Shown here in pieces: positions 32,778-41,705 of a stretch of 64,000 nt of DNA (the first letter of the stretch is position 1; each line of letters opens with the position of its first letter). The notes beneath the pieces are model-generated. The model had not been told where the DNA came from, made no database searches, and saw nothing but the letters and a program-made list of their open reading frames with translations. The DNA comes from Phaeacidiphilus oryzae TH49 (GTDB lineage: Bacteria > Actinomycetota > Actinomycetes > Streptomycetales > Streptomycetaceae): assembly GCF_000744815.1 (NCBI RefSeq), contig NZ_JQMQ01000005.1, positions 3,976,055 through 4,040,054 on the forward strand, given 5' to 3'. A program made the position numbers and the translations under genes.

Positions 32778-34241
32778 TTATGAGACCTTCGGGCTCGCCG
32801 GGGGGCGGCGCAGCGCGGCGTACAGCGCGGCGGCGGTGACGAAGCCTGCCGCGAAGGCGATGTCGCCCAGCGCGGGGACGGCCCTCGCGACGTAGCCGGT
32901 GAAGTCGGTCTGGTTGGAGAAGAGGAGGACGCCGGCGACGGTGCCGGCCAGCATCGCGACCGGGCCGGCCCAGTTGCGGTGGGACGGGGAGGTCAGCAGG
33001 GCGGCGGTCGCCGCGTCCGGTCGGCGGCGGGAGAGCCATCGGTCGGTGAAGACCACGCCGAGCCAGGGGCCGATCCAGTAGGTGATGACGAGGAGGAAGT
33101 TCTCGTAGGCCGAGCCGGCGTCGCTCAGCCCGCTCCAGGCGACGAGGGTCCCGATCGCGCCCAGGACCAGCGCCACGATCGCCCGCCGGGCCCACGCCGG
33201 GAGGCGGATCCCCATGGCGACGAAGGACAGCGTGCCGCTGTAGATGTTGAGGGCGTTGGCCGCGATCCCGCCGATGGCGATGGCCAGCAGCGTCAGATCG
33301 GCCAGCCAGGTGGGGAGGTGGCCGGTGAAGGCCGCCGTCGGGGTCGCCGAGGCGGGGGCCGCCAGCGTCGCGGACGCCGCGCCCACCGCGCCCAGCAGCA
33401 CGCAGGACCAGAAGACCCCCACCGCCGGCCAGAGCGCCACCTTCCAGCGGGCCGTGGCCTTCGGCAGGTAGCGGGTGTAGTCCGAGCCGTACGGGGTCCA
33501 GCCGGCCGCGTAGCCGAAGGCCGCCCCGGCGGTGAGGAGGAAGGCGCCGGGGACCGGGTGGGCGCCGCTGGCGGACGGGTGGGCGTGCGCCAGCGTCCAC
33601 ACCGAGGCGATCAGGAAGACCGCGCACAGCACCGGGAAGGCGTACTTCTCCACGGAGTGGATGAAGTTGTGCCCGTAGAAGGCGATCACGATCTGCAGGG
33701 CGACCGCGATGAACAGGCACAGCAGGGTCGGCCAGCCCAGCAGCGAGTTGAGGGCGAAGGCGGCGCTCACCGAGTTGACGGCGAACCAGCCGACGCCCGC
33801 GGTGAGGGCGTTGAGCCCGGCGGGGAGGATGGTGCCGCGGTAGCCGAAGGCGGCCCGCCCGGCCACCATCTGCGGGACGCCGAACCGCGGTCCTGACAGC
33901 CCGAGGAAGCCGTGGGCCACCGAGCCCAGCGCGGTGCCGAGCACCAGCGCGAGGAGCGCGCTCCAGAAGCCGAGTCCGAAGATCCCGACCGCCAGGACGC
34001 CGATGAAGACGGTGGCGAACTCCATGTTGGGGGAGGTCCAGGTCCACAGAAGCTGAAGGGCGCTGCCGTGTCTGGCGTTCTCCGGGACCGGTTCCGCGCC
34101 GGTCGGCTCGACGGTGAGGACGTGGTCGCCGTAGGCGGCGATCTCCTCGGGGGCGGCGGCGGCAGCGGTGGCGGCGGTGGCGGTGGCGGTGGTCCCCGGC
34201 GGGGCCGGCTCGGGGTTCTGCGAGGGGGGAGCGGTGGTCAT
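32778..34241 (-). CDS. NCS1-family cytosine/purine permease
   Basis: A 487-residue membrane transporter with about 12 helices. Family signatures are TWTSPNMEFATVFIGVLAVG in helix 1, the GPRFGVPQMVAGRAAFGY loop and AAGWTPYGSDYTRYLP. NCS1 proteins import cytosine, purines, allantoin or thiamine; the neighbouring Fcy1-like deaminase points to cytosine. ATG 34241 has a weak ribosome site. The ~45-residue N-terminal tail is Ala/Thr-rich. It is convergent with pucR and divergent from the menaquinone decarboxylase gene. Confidence 0.9.
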   Translation of the reverse strand: MTTAPPSQNPEPAPPGTTATATAATAAAAAPEEIAAYGDHVLTVEPTGAEPVPENARHGSALQLLWTWTSPNMEFATVFIGVLAVGIFGLGFWSALLALVLGTALGSVAHGFLGLSGPRFGVPQMVAGRAAFGYRGTILPAGLNALTAGVGWFAVNSVSAAFALNSLLGWPTLLCLFIAVALQIVIAFYGHNFIHSVEKYAFPVLCAVFLIASVWTLAHAHPSASGAHPVPGAFLLTAGAAFGYAAGWTPYGSDYTRYLPKATARWKVALWPAVGVFWSCVLLGAVGAASATLAAPASATPTAAFTGHLPTWLADLTLLAIAIGGIAANALNIYSGTLSFVAMGIRLPAWARRAIVALVLGAIGTLVAWSGLSDAGSAYENFLLVITYWIGPWLGVVFTDRWLSRRRPDAATAALLTSPSHRNWAGPVAMLAGTVAGVLLFSNQTDFTGYVARAVPALGDIAFAAGFVTAAALYAALRRPPASPKVS

Positions 34242-34449
34242 GTCGAACACTGTCGCGGGCGCCCAGGCCGGGGTAAACGTGCAGTGCGTCAGCTCTCCGC
34301 CGACCGGAGGCTGACGTTCCGTACGCCGCCGCCATCCGCGGTTTCCCGCGTGTTGCCGAGCCGTTTCGGTGCGGCGGCCGCACGGCCCGAACCGGGTGGA
34401 CGCGGGGCGGAGTGCGAACCGCGGAGCCCCGTACCGGATACTGAAGGAC
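34242..34449. promoter_or_regulatory. Divergent promoter region with an inverted repeat
   Basis: Holds promoters for the permease and the menaquinone decarboxylase. An imperfect dyad CGTCAGC (34287-34293) with GCTGACG (34310-34316) lies 46 bases from the permease start and could be an operator for the cassette regulator. This is inference. Confidence 0.4.
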
Positions 34450-35907
34450 ATGGCTTACGACGATCTTCGGTCCTTCCTGCGGGCACTGGAACGGGACGGG
34501 GACCTCCGCCGGATCAAGGCGGAGGTCGACCCCCATCTGGAGGTGGGGGAGATCGTCGACCGGGTGCAGAAGGCCGGCGGCCCGGCGCTGCTCTTCGAGA
34601 ACGTCAAGGGCAGCGCGATGCCGCTGGCGATGAACGTCTACGGCACCGAGCGGCGGCTCTCCAAGGCCCTCGGCCTGAAGTCGCCCGACGACATCGCGGA
34701 GAAGATCGCCGGGCTGCTCAAGCCGGAGCTCCCGCAGGGCTTCACCGGCTTCCGGGACGCCTTCGGCAAGCTCGCCGGGATGACCCACGTGCCGCCGAAG
34801 AAGGTGAAGGCCGAGGACGCCAAGGTCCAGGAGGTCGTCCTGACCGGCGAGGAGGTCGACCTGGAGCGGCTGCCGGCGCTCTTCACCTGGCCCGCCGACG
34901 GCGGCTCCTTCTTCAACCTGGGGCTGACCCACACCAAGGACCCCGAGTCCGGCATCCGCAACCTCGGCCTCTACCGGCTGCAGCGGCACGACAAGCGGAC
35001 CATCGGGATGCACTGGCAGATCCACAAGGACAGCCGGAACCACTACCAGGTGGCGGCCCGGCGCGGGGAGCGGCTGCCGGTCGCCATCGCCTTCGGCTGC
35101 CCGCCGGCCGTGACCTACGCCGCCACCGCGCCGCTGCCCGGCGACATCGACGAGTACCTCTTCGCCGGCTTCGTGCAGGGCGAGCGGGTGCGGATGGTGG
35201 ACTGCAAGACCGTCCCGCTCCAGGTCCCGGCGGACGCCGAGGTGGTACTCGAAGGGTGGCTGGAGCCCGGCGAGACCCGGCCCGAGGGGCCCTTCGGCGA
35301 CCACACCGGCTTCTACACCCCGCAGGAGCCGTTCCCCGCGCTGACCGTCGACTGCGTGACGATGCGCCGCCGCCCCCTCCTCCAGTCCATCGTGGTCGGC
35401 CGGCCGCCGACAGAGGACGGTCCGCTGGGCAAGTTCACCGAGCGGTTCTTCCTCCCGCTGCTCAAGATCATCATTCCGGACATCGTGGACTACGACCTGC
35501 CGGAGGCCGGCGGCTTCCACAACTGCGCGATCGTCTCGATCGACAAGAAGTACCCGAAGCACGCCCAGAAGGTGATGCACGCGATCTGGGGGGCGCACAT
35601 GATGTCGCTCACCAAGCTGATCGTGGTGGTGGACGCGGACTGCGACGTCCACGACTACCAGGAGGTCGCCTGGCGGGCCTTCGGCAACGTCGACTACAGC
35701 CGCGACCTGAGCGTGGTGGAGGGACCCGTGGACCATCTCGACCACGCCTCGTACCAGCAGTTCTGGGGCGGCAAGGCGGGGATCGACGCGACCCGCAAGC
35801 TGCCCGAGGAGGGCTACACCCGGGACGGCGGATGGCCCGAGATGGTCGCCTCCGACCCGGCCACCGCCGCCCTGGTGGACCGCCGTTGGAAGGAGTACGG
35901 GCTCTGA
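34450..35907 (+). CDS. UbiD-family menaquinone biosynthesis decarboxylase (MqnL-type)
   Basis: A 485-residue decarboxylase of the UbiD family using prenylated FMN. Features are LRSFLRALERDGDLRRI at the start, FTWPADGGSFFNLGLTHTKD, IGMHWQIHKDSRNHYQ, LEPGETRPEGPFGDHTGFY and HAIWGAHMMSLTKLIVVVD. It is the actinobacterial type linked to late steps of the futalosine menaquinone route. ATG 34450 follows AAGGA. It overlaps the prenyltransferase gene by one base, so the two are co-translated. No UbiX for the cofactor is encoded nearby. Confidence 0.9.
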   Translation: MAYDDLRSFLRALERDGDLRRIKAEVDPHLEVGEIVDRVQKAGGPALLFENVKGSAMPLAMNVYGTERRLSKALGLKSPDDIAEKIAGLLKPELPQGFTGFRDAFGKLAGMTHVPPKKVKAEDAKVQEVVLTGEEVDLERLPALFTWPADGGSFFNLGLTHTKDPESGIRNLGLYRLQRHDKRTIGMHWQIHKDSRNHYQVAARRGERLPVAIAFGCPPAVTYAATAPLPGDIDEYLFAGFVQGERVRMVDCKTVPLQVPADAEVVLEGWLEPGETRPEGPFGDHTGFYTPQEPFPALTVDCVTMRRRPLLQSIVVGRPPTEDGPLGKFTERFFLPLLKIIIPDIVDYDLPEAGGFHNCAIVSIDKKYPKHAQKVMHAIWGAHMMSLTKLIVVVDADCDVHDYQEVAWRAFGNVDYSRDLSVVEGPVDHLDHASYQQFWGGKAGIDATRKLPEEGYTRDGGWPEMVASDPATAALVDRRWKEYGL

Positions 35908-36833
35908 TGAGCGCCATCGCCGCCACGCCCGACCGGCCGCAGGGGCCGGACACCGAGGAGCAGAGCAGGACCCGGGCCTTCCTCCGCCTGGTGATGATCG
36001 AGCACTCGGTCTTCGCGCTGCCCTTCGCCTACATCGCGGCGCTCACCGCGATGTTCCTGAGCAACGGCCACATCCACTGGGTGCAGCTGCTGCTGGTCAC
36101 CGTCTGCATGGTGGGGCTGCGCACCTTCGCCATGGCCGCGAACCGGATCATCGACCGGGAGATCGACGCGCGCAATCCGCGCACGGCGGGCCGGGAGCTG
36201 GTGACCGGCGCGCTGAGCGTCCGCACCGCCTGGACCGGGGCGATCATCGCGGTGATCGTCTTCCTGGGGTCCGCCGCGCTGCTGAACCCGCTCTGCCTGG
36301 CCCTGGCGCCGGTCGCGGTGATCCCGATGGTGGTCTATCCGTACGGAAAGCGGTTCACCGACTTCCCGCACGCCATCCTCGGCCTGGCGCAGGCGATCGG
36401 GCCGGTCGGCGCCTGGCTCGCGGTGACCGGCAGCTGGTCCTGGCCGGCGGCGGTGCTGGGGCTCGCGGTGGGCGTCTGGATCGGCGGCTTCGACCTGATC
36501 TTCGCCTGCCAGGACGTCGCGGCGGACCGGGCACACGGGGTGCGCTCGGTGCCGGCCCGCTTCGGCATCCCGGCCGCGCTGTACGGCGCGCGCGGCGCCC
36601 ATGTGGTGACGATGGCGCTGCTGGTCTGGTACGCGGTGCTGGTGGACGCGGGGGCGGCGTTCTGGCTGGGCCTGGTCGTCACCTTCGTGGCCTTCTGCTA
36701 CGAGCACACGATCGTGAAGCCGCACGACATCTCCCGGCTGAACCGGGCGTTCTTCCAGGTGAACGGCTTCATCGGGATCGCCCTCTTCGTCTTCGCGCTG
36801 ATCGACCTGCTGGTCCGCGGCCTGCGCGGATAG
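35907..36833 (+). CDS. mqnP: UbiA-family menaquinone prenyltransferase (MqnP)
   Basis: A 308-residue integral membrane prenyltransferase. The first aspartate-rich motif NRIIDREIDARNPRT (Asn79, Asp83, Asp87) and a second (FACQDVAADRAHG) bind the Mg-prenyl diphosphate. Eight or nine helices fill the rest. It should add the isoprenoid tail to a naphthoate in the futalosine pathway. Its start overlaps the stop of the decarboxylase gene by one base. Confidence 0.9.
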   Translation: MSAIAATPDRPQGPDTEEQSRTRAFLRLVMIEHSVFALPFAYIAALTAMFLSNGHIHWVQLLLVTVCMVGLRTFAMAANRIIDREIDARNPRTAGRELVTGALSVRTAWTGAIIAVIVFLGSAALLNPLCLALAPVAVIPMVVYPYGKRFTDFPHAILGLAQAIGPVGAWLAVTGSWSWPAAVLGLAVGVWIGGFDLIFACQDVAADRAHGVRSVPARFGIPAALYGARGAHVVTMALLVWYAVLVDAGAAFWLGLVVTFVAFCYEHTIVKPHDISRLNRAFFQVNGFIGIALFVFALIDLLVRGLRG

Positions 36834-36865
36834 GCCTTCGGCCGGGCGACCCGGAGAATGGAGTC

Positions 36866-37240
36866 ATGGGAGAGAAGGACGGGACGAGCGGCCCGCCGGA
36901 GCTGGAGCCGGTGCTCCACCGTGCGCGGGCCCTGCTGCTGCACGACCTGACCGCCCGGGACGTCGCCGACGCGGCGGTCGTCTCGCTGGTGGAGGACGCG
37001 GTGGCGCACCGGCGGTGGTGGGTCGAGCAGTGGCCGGAGGGCGCCGAGTTCCTGCCCGGCCTGGTGGCCCAGGACGTGCAGGACGCCCTGCTGGACGGCT
37101 ACGGGCGGTGGCCGCTGTGCGAGGACTGCGCGGCGGAGGGCGACCCCCACGCCCTCTCCGTGGAACCCGAGCTGGGCCCCGATCCGCACTGGGTGTGCGG
37201 AAAGCACGGCGCGGTGGTCGCCGCGGTCGGCGAGCTGTGA
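36866..37240 (+). CDS. Conserved hypothetical protein with CxxC motif
   Basis: A 124-residue soluble protein. The N-terminal two-thirds are helical (ARALLLHDLTARDVADAAVV, VEQWPEGAEFLPGLVAQ). The C-terminus has PLCEDCAAEGDPHAL and HWVCGKHG, three cysteines and a histidine that could hold a metal. ATG 36866 lies 33 bases after mqnP. Its stop overlaps the following DUF4031 gene. I do not recognise a function. Confidence 0.75.
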   Translation: MGEKDGTSGPPELEPVLHRARALLLHDLTARDVADAAVVSLVEDAVAHRRWWVEQWPEGAEFLPGLVAQDVQDALLDGYGRWPLCEDCAAEGDPHALSVEPELGPDPHWVCGKHGAVVAAVGEL

Positions 37241-37509
37241 TCCTCATCGACCCGCCGGACTGGCCCGGGCACGGGCGCTACTGGTCGCACCTGGTGAGCG
37301 ACGTGTCCTTCGAGGAGCTCCACGTCTTCGCCCGGCGGCTGGGCGTGCCGCCCCGGGCCTTCGAGCGGGACCACTACGACGTGCCGGCGGACCTCTACCA
37401 GCGGGCCGTGCGGGCGGGGGCCAGCGCGGTGCCGTCCCGGGTGCTGGTCGCCCGGATCACCGCGGCCGGCCTGCGGCGGCCCAAGCACCGGCCCTGGCCC
37501 GGGGACTGA
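37237..37509 (+). CDS. DUF4031 domain protein
   Basis: A 90-residue protein beginning ILIDPPDWPGHGRYWSHLVS, with a helix ELHVFARRLGVPPRAFERDH and a DVPADLYQRAVRAGA segment, matching the small DUF4031 family. GTG 37237 overlaps the preceding gene by four bases, implying coupled translation. The biochemical role is unknown. It is convergent with the HD-domain gene. Confidence 0.82.
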   Translation: MILIDPPDWPGHGRYWSHLVSDVSFEELHVFARRLGVPPRAFERDHYDVPADLYQRAVRAGASAVPSRVLVARITAAGLRRPKHRPWPGD

Positions 37510-37565
37510 CGCCGGGTCAGGGGCAGCACAAGGGAACGCGGGGGACTCGGGGAGAGTCGGGTGAG

Positions 37566-38237
37566 TCAGGGAGATCCGGCGAGCAGCAGCTCCAGTTCGG
37601 TGCTGAGGTTCAGCCGGGCGCGTTCGGCGTACCGCTGGCGGGCCGGCGGGGTGCGGTAGAGCGCCGGCAGGTCGAGGAGGTCGCGGAGCACGGCGGCCCG
37701 GCCGGCCCGGAAGTCCGGGTCGGGGACGAAGGAGTACTCCTCGCGCACCGCCGCCGCGTAGGCGGCGTAGTCCTGCGGGGAGCCGGCCAGGACGGCCAGG
37801 TCCGCGTCGCAGAGCACCTCGCCGTCCCGGTCCCCGGCCTCCGGCTCGTGGGTGCGGGTGAGGAGGACCAGGCGGGACACCTCGTCGGCGCGGCGCCCGG
37901 GCACGCCGGCCTCGCCGAGGGCGCGCAGCGCCAGGCGGGCGCTGGCCGCCTCGTTCTCGCTGTGTTCCGGCCGGTAGACGGCGTCGTGGAACCAGGCGGC
38001 CAGCCGCACGGCGTCCGGATCGGCGGCGTAGCCCGCCAGCGCGTCCACCTCGTGGAGCACCGCGTCCAGATGGGCGACCGTGTGGTACCGGCGGTGCGGT
38101 TCTGACCAGCGGCGCAGCAGGTCCTCCCCATACGGGCCGGCCGGCGGCCCGCTGCTGCGGGTCCGGTCCAGCAGGGCGCACCAGCGGCGCAGCAGCTCGT
38201 CCGACGAGGTCGGCCGGCGGTGGTGTTCGGTCGGCAT
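37566..38237 (-). CDS. HD-domain metal-dependent hydrolase
   Basis: A 223-residue protein with HD-family metal ligands: HRRYHTVAHLDAVL, AAWFHDAVYRP (His-Asp pair) and a later aspartate in DADLAVLAG. These enzymes hydrolyse phosphomonoesters or diesters of nucleotides; the substrate here is unknown. ATG 38237 is favoured because MPTEHHRR precedes the first conserved helix. It is divergent from cutC. Confidence 0.87.
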   Translation of the reverse strand: MPTEHHRRPTSSDELLRRWCALLDRTRSSGPPAGPYGEDLLRRWSEPHRRYHTVAHLDAVLHEVDALAGYAADPDAVRLAAWFHDAVYRPEHSENEAASARLALRALGEAGVPGRRADEVSRLVLLTRTHEPEAGDRDGEVLCDADLAVLAGSPQDYAAYAAAVREEYSFVPDPDFRAGRAAVLRDLLDLPALYRTPPARQRYAERARLNLSTELELLLAGSP

Positions 38238-38351
38238 CAGGCCATTGTGGTGCACGGACCTGCGCGTTGGTGAGCGGAAGCGTGAGCGACGGGTGACCGA
38301 ATCGGGTGCGGTGGCTCGCAGCGCGGGCACGGCTGTGGCAGGCTGTGCGAT

Positions 38352-39059
38352 ATGTCTAGACCAATCCTCGAGGTGATCGCCACCCGTGCCGAGGACGCGG
38401 TGGCCGCGGTGGCGGGCGGGGCCGATCGCCTCGAAGTGGTCACCGACATGTCCGCGGACGGCCTCACCCCGGACGTGGACGGGCCGGACGGCTTCGGCCG
38501 GATCCGGGACGCGGTGGACGTGCCGCTGCGGGTGATGCTGCGTCAGCGGGACGGCTTCCTGGCCGGCGGGGCCGAGGGGGTCGACGCGCTGCGGGCCGCC
38601 GCGCGCCGGCTGCGGGCGGCCGGGGCCGAGGAGTTCGTCCTCGGCTTCCTCGACCGGGACGGGCGGGTGGACGCCGAGTCCGTGCGGGCGGTGCTGGAGG
38701 AGATCCCCGGCTGCGCGTGGACCTTCCACCGGGCGCTGGACCACGCGGCGGACCGGGAGGAGGCGCGGGCGGCGGTGGGCGAACTCCCCGGCGTGGACGG
38801 GGTGCTGACCGGGGGCTCGGCGGAAGGGGTCGCCGGGGGCGGGCTGTCCGTCCTCGTCGACGAGGCGCGGGCGGGGGCGAAGCCGCGGAGCATCGCCGGC
38901 GGGGGGCTGACCCTGGACGCGGTCCCGCGGCTGGCCGCGGCGGGCGTCGACGCCTTCCACGTGGGCCGCGCGGTCCGCCCGTCCGGCTGGTCCGGCCCCG
39001 TCTCCGCGACGGAGGTCCACGCCTGGCGCGAGGCGCTGGACGCGGGCGCGGCCCGGTAG
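38352..39059 (+). CDS. cutC: CutC-family protein
   Basis: A 235-residue TIM-barrel protein. Family features are LEVIATRAEDAVAAVAGGAD-RLEVV at the start, VPLRVMLRQRDGF, FVLGFLDRDGRVD, WTFHRALDH, GVLTGGSA and AGVDAFHVGRAVRP. CutC was named for copper homeostasis in E. coli, but that role is doubtful and the true activity is not settled. ATG 38352 directly precedes the first barrel strand. A repeat-rich gap follows. Confidence 0.88.
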   Translation: MSRPILEVIATRAEDAVAAVAGGADRLEVVTDMSADGLTPDVDGPDGFGRIRDAVDVPLRVMLRQRDGFLAGGAEGVDALRAAARRLRAAGAEEFVLGFLDRDGRVDAESVRAVLEEIPGCAWTFHRALDHAADREEARAAVGELPGVDGVLTGGSAEGVAGGGLSVLVDEARAGAKPRSIAGGGLTLDAVPRLAAAGVDAFHVGRAVRPSGWSGPVSATEVHAWREALDAGAAR

Positions 39060-39316
39060 TTCTCAGTGGCCCCAGCCCCGCGACCACGCTTGGCTGCCCC
39101 GGAAGTGCGCCCCGAAGGGGCAGCACTTCAGGGGCGCGGGGAACTGCGCGGCCGGCCGACTACGGCGCCGCACCCGGCTGGGGGTCCCCCCTCTGGGGGA
39201 GGCCAACGGGCTGCAACCCGAAGCCCGTTGCCGAGCGCGGCAGGCTGCGGCGCCGGCCGCGCAGTTCCTGGCGCCCCTTGCTTGCGCCTTCGGCGCTGCG
39301 CCCGGCCGAGGGAGGG
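39060..39316. repeat. Repeat-rich gap with two copies of the GC-rich element
   Basis: A hairpin GAAGTGC-GCCCC-GAA-GGGGC-AGCACTTC spans 39102-39129. It runs into an inverted copy of the core (39129-39154) followed by the CGGCGCCGCA block. A second, decayed copy lies at 39258-39280 followed by GCGCCTTCGGCGCTGCGC. This separates the convergent cutC and HelD-like genes. Confidence 0.75.
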
Positions 39317-41401
39317 CTACGCCAGCAACGCCGGCAGCGGCCTCGCGTGGAGGACCGTGAGGCCGGAGACCGCACGGGTCAGCGAGACGTACAGCCGCCG
39401 CAGGCCGGTGCGTTCGTCCGGCTCCGCGGCGACGATCGCGGACGGCTCGGCCAGCACGACGTAGTCGTACTCCAGGCCCTTCGCCAGGCTCGCCGGCACC
39501 AGCGTCAGCCGCGCCTCCGCACTCGTCTCCTCGCCGGGGGACAGCGCCGCGATCCCCGCCTCCGCCAGCGCCGCCCCGATCTCCGCCAGCATCGCGTCCG
39601 CCGCGATCAGCCCGATCGAGCCGTCCTGCTTCAGCGCGGACCCGCTCTCCGCGACCAACTCCGCCAGCAGATCGGAGCCCTGACGCACGGTCAGCGAGCC
39701 GACCGCCGCGCGCACCGAGGTCGCGGGCGCCAGCTCCGGCGCGATCGCCGGCAGCAGCCGGGAGGCGTAGTCGATGATCTCGGCCGGCACGCGGAACCCC
39801 TGGGTCAGCTCCTCGACCCGCGCCCCGCCCTTGCCGAGATGGCCCAGTGCCTCCGCCCAACTGGGCGTCGACCACGGCGTGGTGCCCTGCGCCAGGTCGC
39901 CCAGCACCGTCACAGAACCGGTGGTGCAGCGCCGTCCGACCGCCCGGTACTGCATCGGCGAGAGGTCCTGCGCCTCGTCCAGCACCACATGGCCCAGCGA
40001 GCCGGTCCGGTCCAGCAGGTCGCGGGCCTCGTCGACGAGGACGGCGTCGGCCGCGGACCACTCCGCCCCGCGCGGGCTGCGCGCCGGCCTCGCCCAGAGC
40101 AGCAGCTCCTGCTCCTCGGCGGTGAGCAGCCCCTCCGCGCACTCCGCCAGGAACTCCCGGTCGGAGAGCAGCCGGAAGACCGTCTTCACCGGGTCCACCT
40201 GCGGCCAGGCCGCCTTCACCACGGCCTTGACCGCCGGGTTCCTGGCCACGGCGTCCTGCACCCGGTCGTCCGGGGCCTCGCCGGACTGCTCCATCCGCAC
40301 CAGCACGGCGTGGGCGATCCGCTGCGGCAGAGCGGCCCTGGCCGCGTTGTAGCGGATGTCCCGGTCCATCAGCTCCTGGACGATCTCGGCGAGTTCGTAC
40401 CCGGGGATCCGCCAGCGCCGGGAGCCGCGGACCACCACGCAGGACTCCTCGGGCAGCCGGATGCCGGAGCGCACCGCCCGCCGCAGCACCTGCGCCATCC
40501 GGGCGTCGCCCTTCACCGACGCGGTCGCCGCGCGGTCCGTCCCGCGCACCGGGACGTGCGCGACCAGCTCGTCCACGGTGGACTGGGCCACCGTCAACTC
40601 GCCCAGTGCGGGCAGCACCTGCTCGATGTACCGGAGGAAGGACCGGTTCGGCCCGACGACCAGTGTCCCGGTCCTGGCCAGCCGCTCCCGGTGGGCGTAG
40701 AGGAGGTACGCCACGCGGTGGAGGCCGACCGCGGTCTTCCCGGTGCCCGGCGCCCCCTGGACGCACAGGTCGGTGTGGACGTCGGTGCGGACGATCTCGT
40801 CCTGCTCGGGCTGGATGGTGGCGACGATGTCCCGCATCGGGCCGATGCGCGGACGCTCGATCTCCGCGGTGAGGAGGGCGGAGGCGAGCGGGGCGTCCGG
40901 ATCGGCCTCGGTGAGGTACTCGTCCTCGTACGCGGTGAGCTCGCCGCCGGCCGAGCCGAAGCGGCGGCGCAGCCGGACGTCCATCGGCTTCTTGGGACTG
41001 GCCTGGTAGAAGGGCTGGGAGACCGGCGCCCGCCAGTCGATCACCATCGGGTCGCCGGTGGCGTCGTGGACGTGCCGGCGGCCGATGTAGAAGCGGGAGC
41101 CGGCGGCGTCCGCGGGCGCGGCCCCGGCCTCGGCGCCGATCTCGTGGAGGTAGTCGAGCCGGCCGAAGAAGAGCGGCAGGTCGGCCAGGTCGGCGAGGGC
41201 CGCGATCCGGCGTTCCAGCTCCCCGGCCAGCACCTCGCGGTTCACCCAGTTCCCGGTGACGTCGGTGATGTCCAGCGCCTCGGCGTCCGCGCGCATCGCG
41301 GTCAGCGCGGCCCTGGAGGCGGCGAGGTGGTTCCGCTCGCGTTGCAGCGGGTCGTCCTGCGCCGCCGGCGCGGGCATCGCCGACACATCGTGCGAGGGCA
41401 T
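39317..41401 (-). CDS. HelD-like RNA polymerase-associated ATPase
   Basis: A 694-residue UvrD/Rep-like superfamily 1 ATPase without the DNA-helicase accessory domains. An N-terminal coiled-coil region precedes FYIGRRHVHDATGDPMVIDW. Walker A is VQGAPGTGKTAVGLHR, Walker B is VVLDEAQDLSPMQYRAV, and the C-terminal half has GLEYDYVVLAEPSAIV and RLYVSLTRAVSGL. HelD recycles stalled RNA polymerase. It looks like the general actinobacterial HelD rather than rifampicin-inducible HelR. ATG 41401 is used. Confidence 0.87.
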   Translation of the reverse strand: MPSHDVSAMPAPAAQDDPLQRERNHLAASRAALTAMRADAEALDITDVTGNWVNREVLAGELERRIAALADLADLPLFFGRLDYLHEIGAEAGAAPADAAGSRFYIGRRHVHDATGDPMVIDWRAPVSQPFYQASPKKPMDVRLRRRFGSAGGELTAYEDEYLTEADPDAPLASALLTAEIERPRIGPMRDIVATIQPEQDEIVRTDVHTDLCVQGAPGTGKTAVGLHRVAYLLYAHRERLARTGTLVVGPNRSFLRYIEQVLPALGELTVAQSTVDELVAHVPVRGTDRAATASVKGDARMAQVLRRAVRSGIRLPEESCVVVRGSRRWRIPGYELAEIVQELMDRDIRYNAARAALPQRIAHAVLVRMEQSGEAPDDRVQDAVARNPAVKAVVKAAWPQVDPVKTVFRLLSDREFLAECAEGLLTAEEQELLLWARPARSPRGAEWSAADAVLVDEARDLLDRTGSLGHVVLDEAQDLSPMQYRAVGRRCTTGSVTVLGDLAQGTTPWSTPSWAEALGHLGKGGARVEELTQGFRVPAEIIDYASRLLPAIAPELAPATSVRAAVGSLTVRQGSDLLAELVAESGSALKQDGSIGLIAADAMLAEIGAALAEAGIAALSPGEETSAEARLTLVPASLAKGLEYDYVVLAEPSAIVAAEPDERTGLRRLYVSLTRAVSGLTVLHARPLPALLA

Positions 41402-41705
41402 GGTGAAGCCTCCAGCCTGCGCGGACCCCCGGGGTGGGGGCGCGCGGGTCGTCTCGGTGGTCCGACTGTGGAATTCGGCGCCGCCGGGTTCCGACCCGGC
41501 GACACCTCCCGAGCAGCACAGGGAGGCGGAAACCGCGCCATTCTAGGCGGGCCGTGGAAGCCGGGCCAGCGAGTTACCCGGTGCTGGCGGCGTCTCCGGG
41601 ATGTGTCGATCTCGAAACAGGGGAAACCGCCCTCGGCGATCTTGCGTGTTGGGATCACGTAAGCGCTCGCTGAGAACAGATGTCCACTACCTGGGGGGAT
41701 TTCCC
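41402..41705. promoter_or_regulatory. Divergent regulatory gap with a 20-base palindrome
   Basis: This 304-base region separates the HelD-like gene from the DUF4232 lipoprotein gene. A palindrome CGCCGGGT-TCCG-ACCCGGCG lies at 41482-41501, 81 bases from the HelD start. The rest shows no clear promoter. Confidence 0.5.

Noticed and set aside
32143-35745. A 1200-codon minus-strand frame and a 1097-codon plus-strand frame at 29546-32839
   Set aside because: Both run antisense or out of frame through genes with recognised motifs and have no protein-like composition.
39317-41401. Naming the ATPase HelR, the rifampicin-linked type
   Set aside because: Its conserved segments fit ordinary actinobacterial HelD better, and no HelR-type upstream element was recognised.
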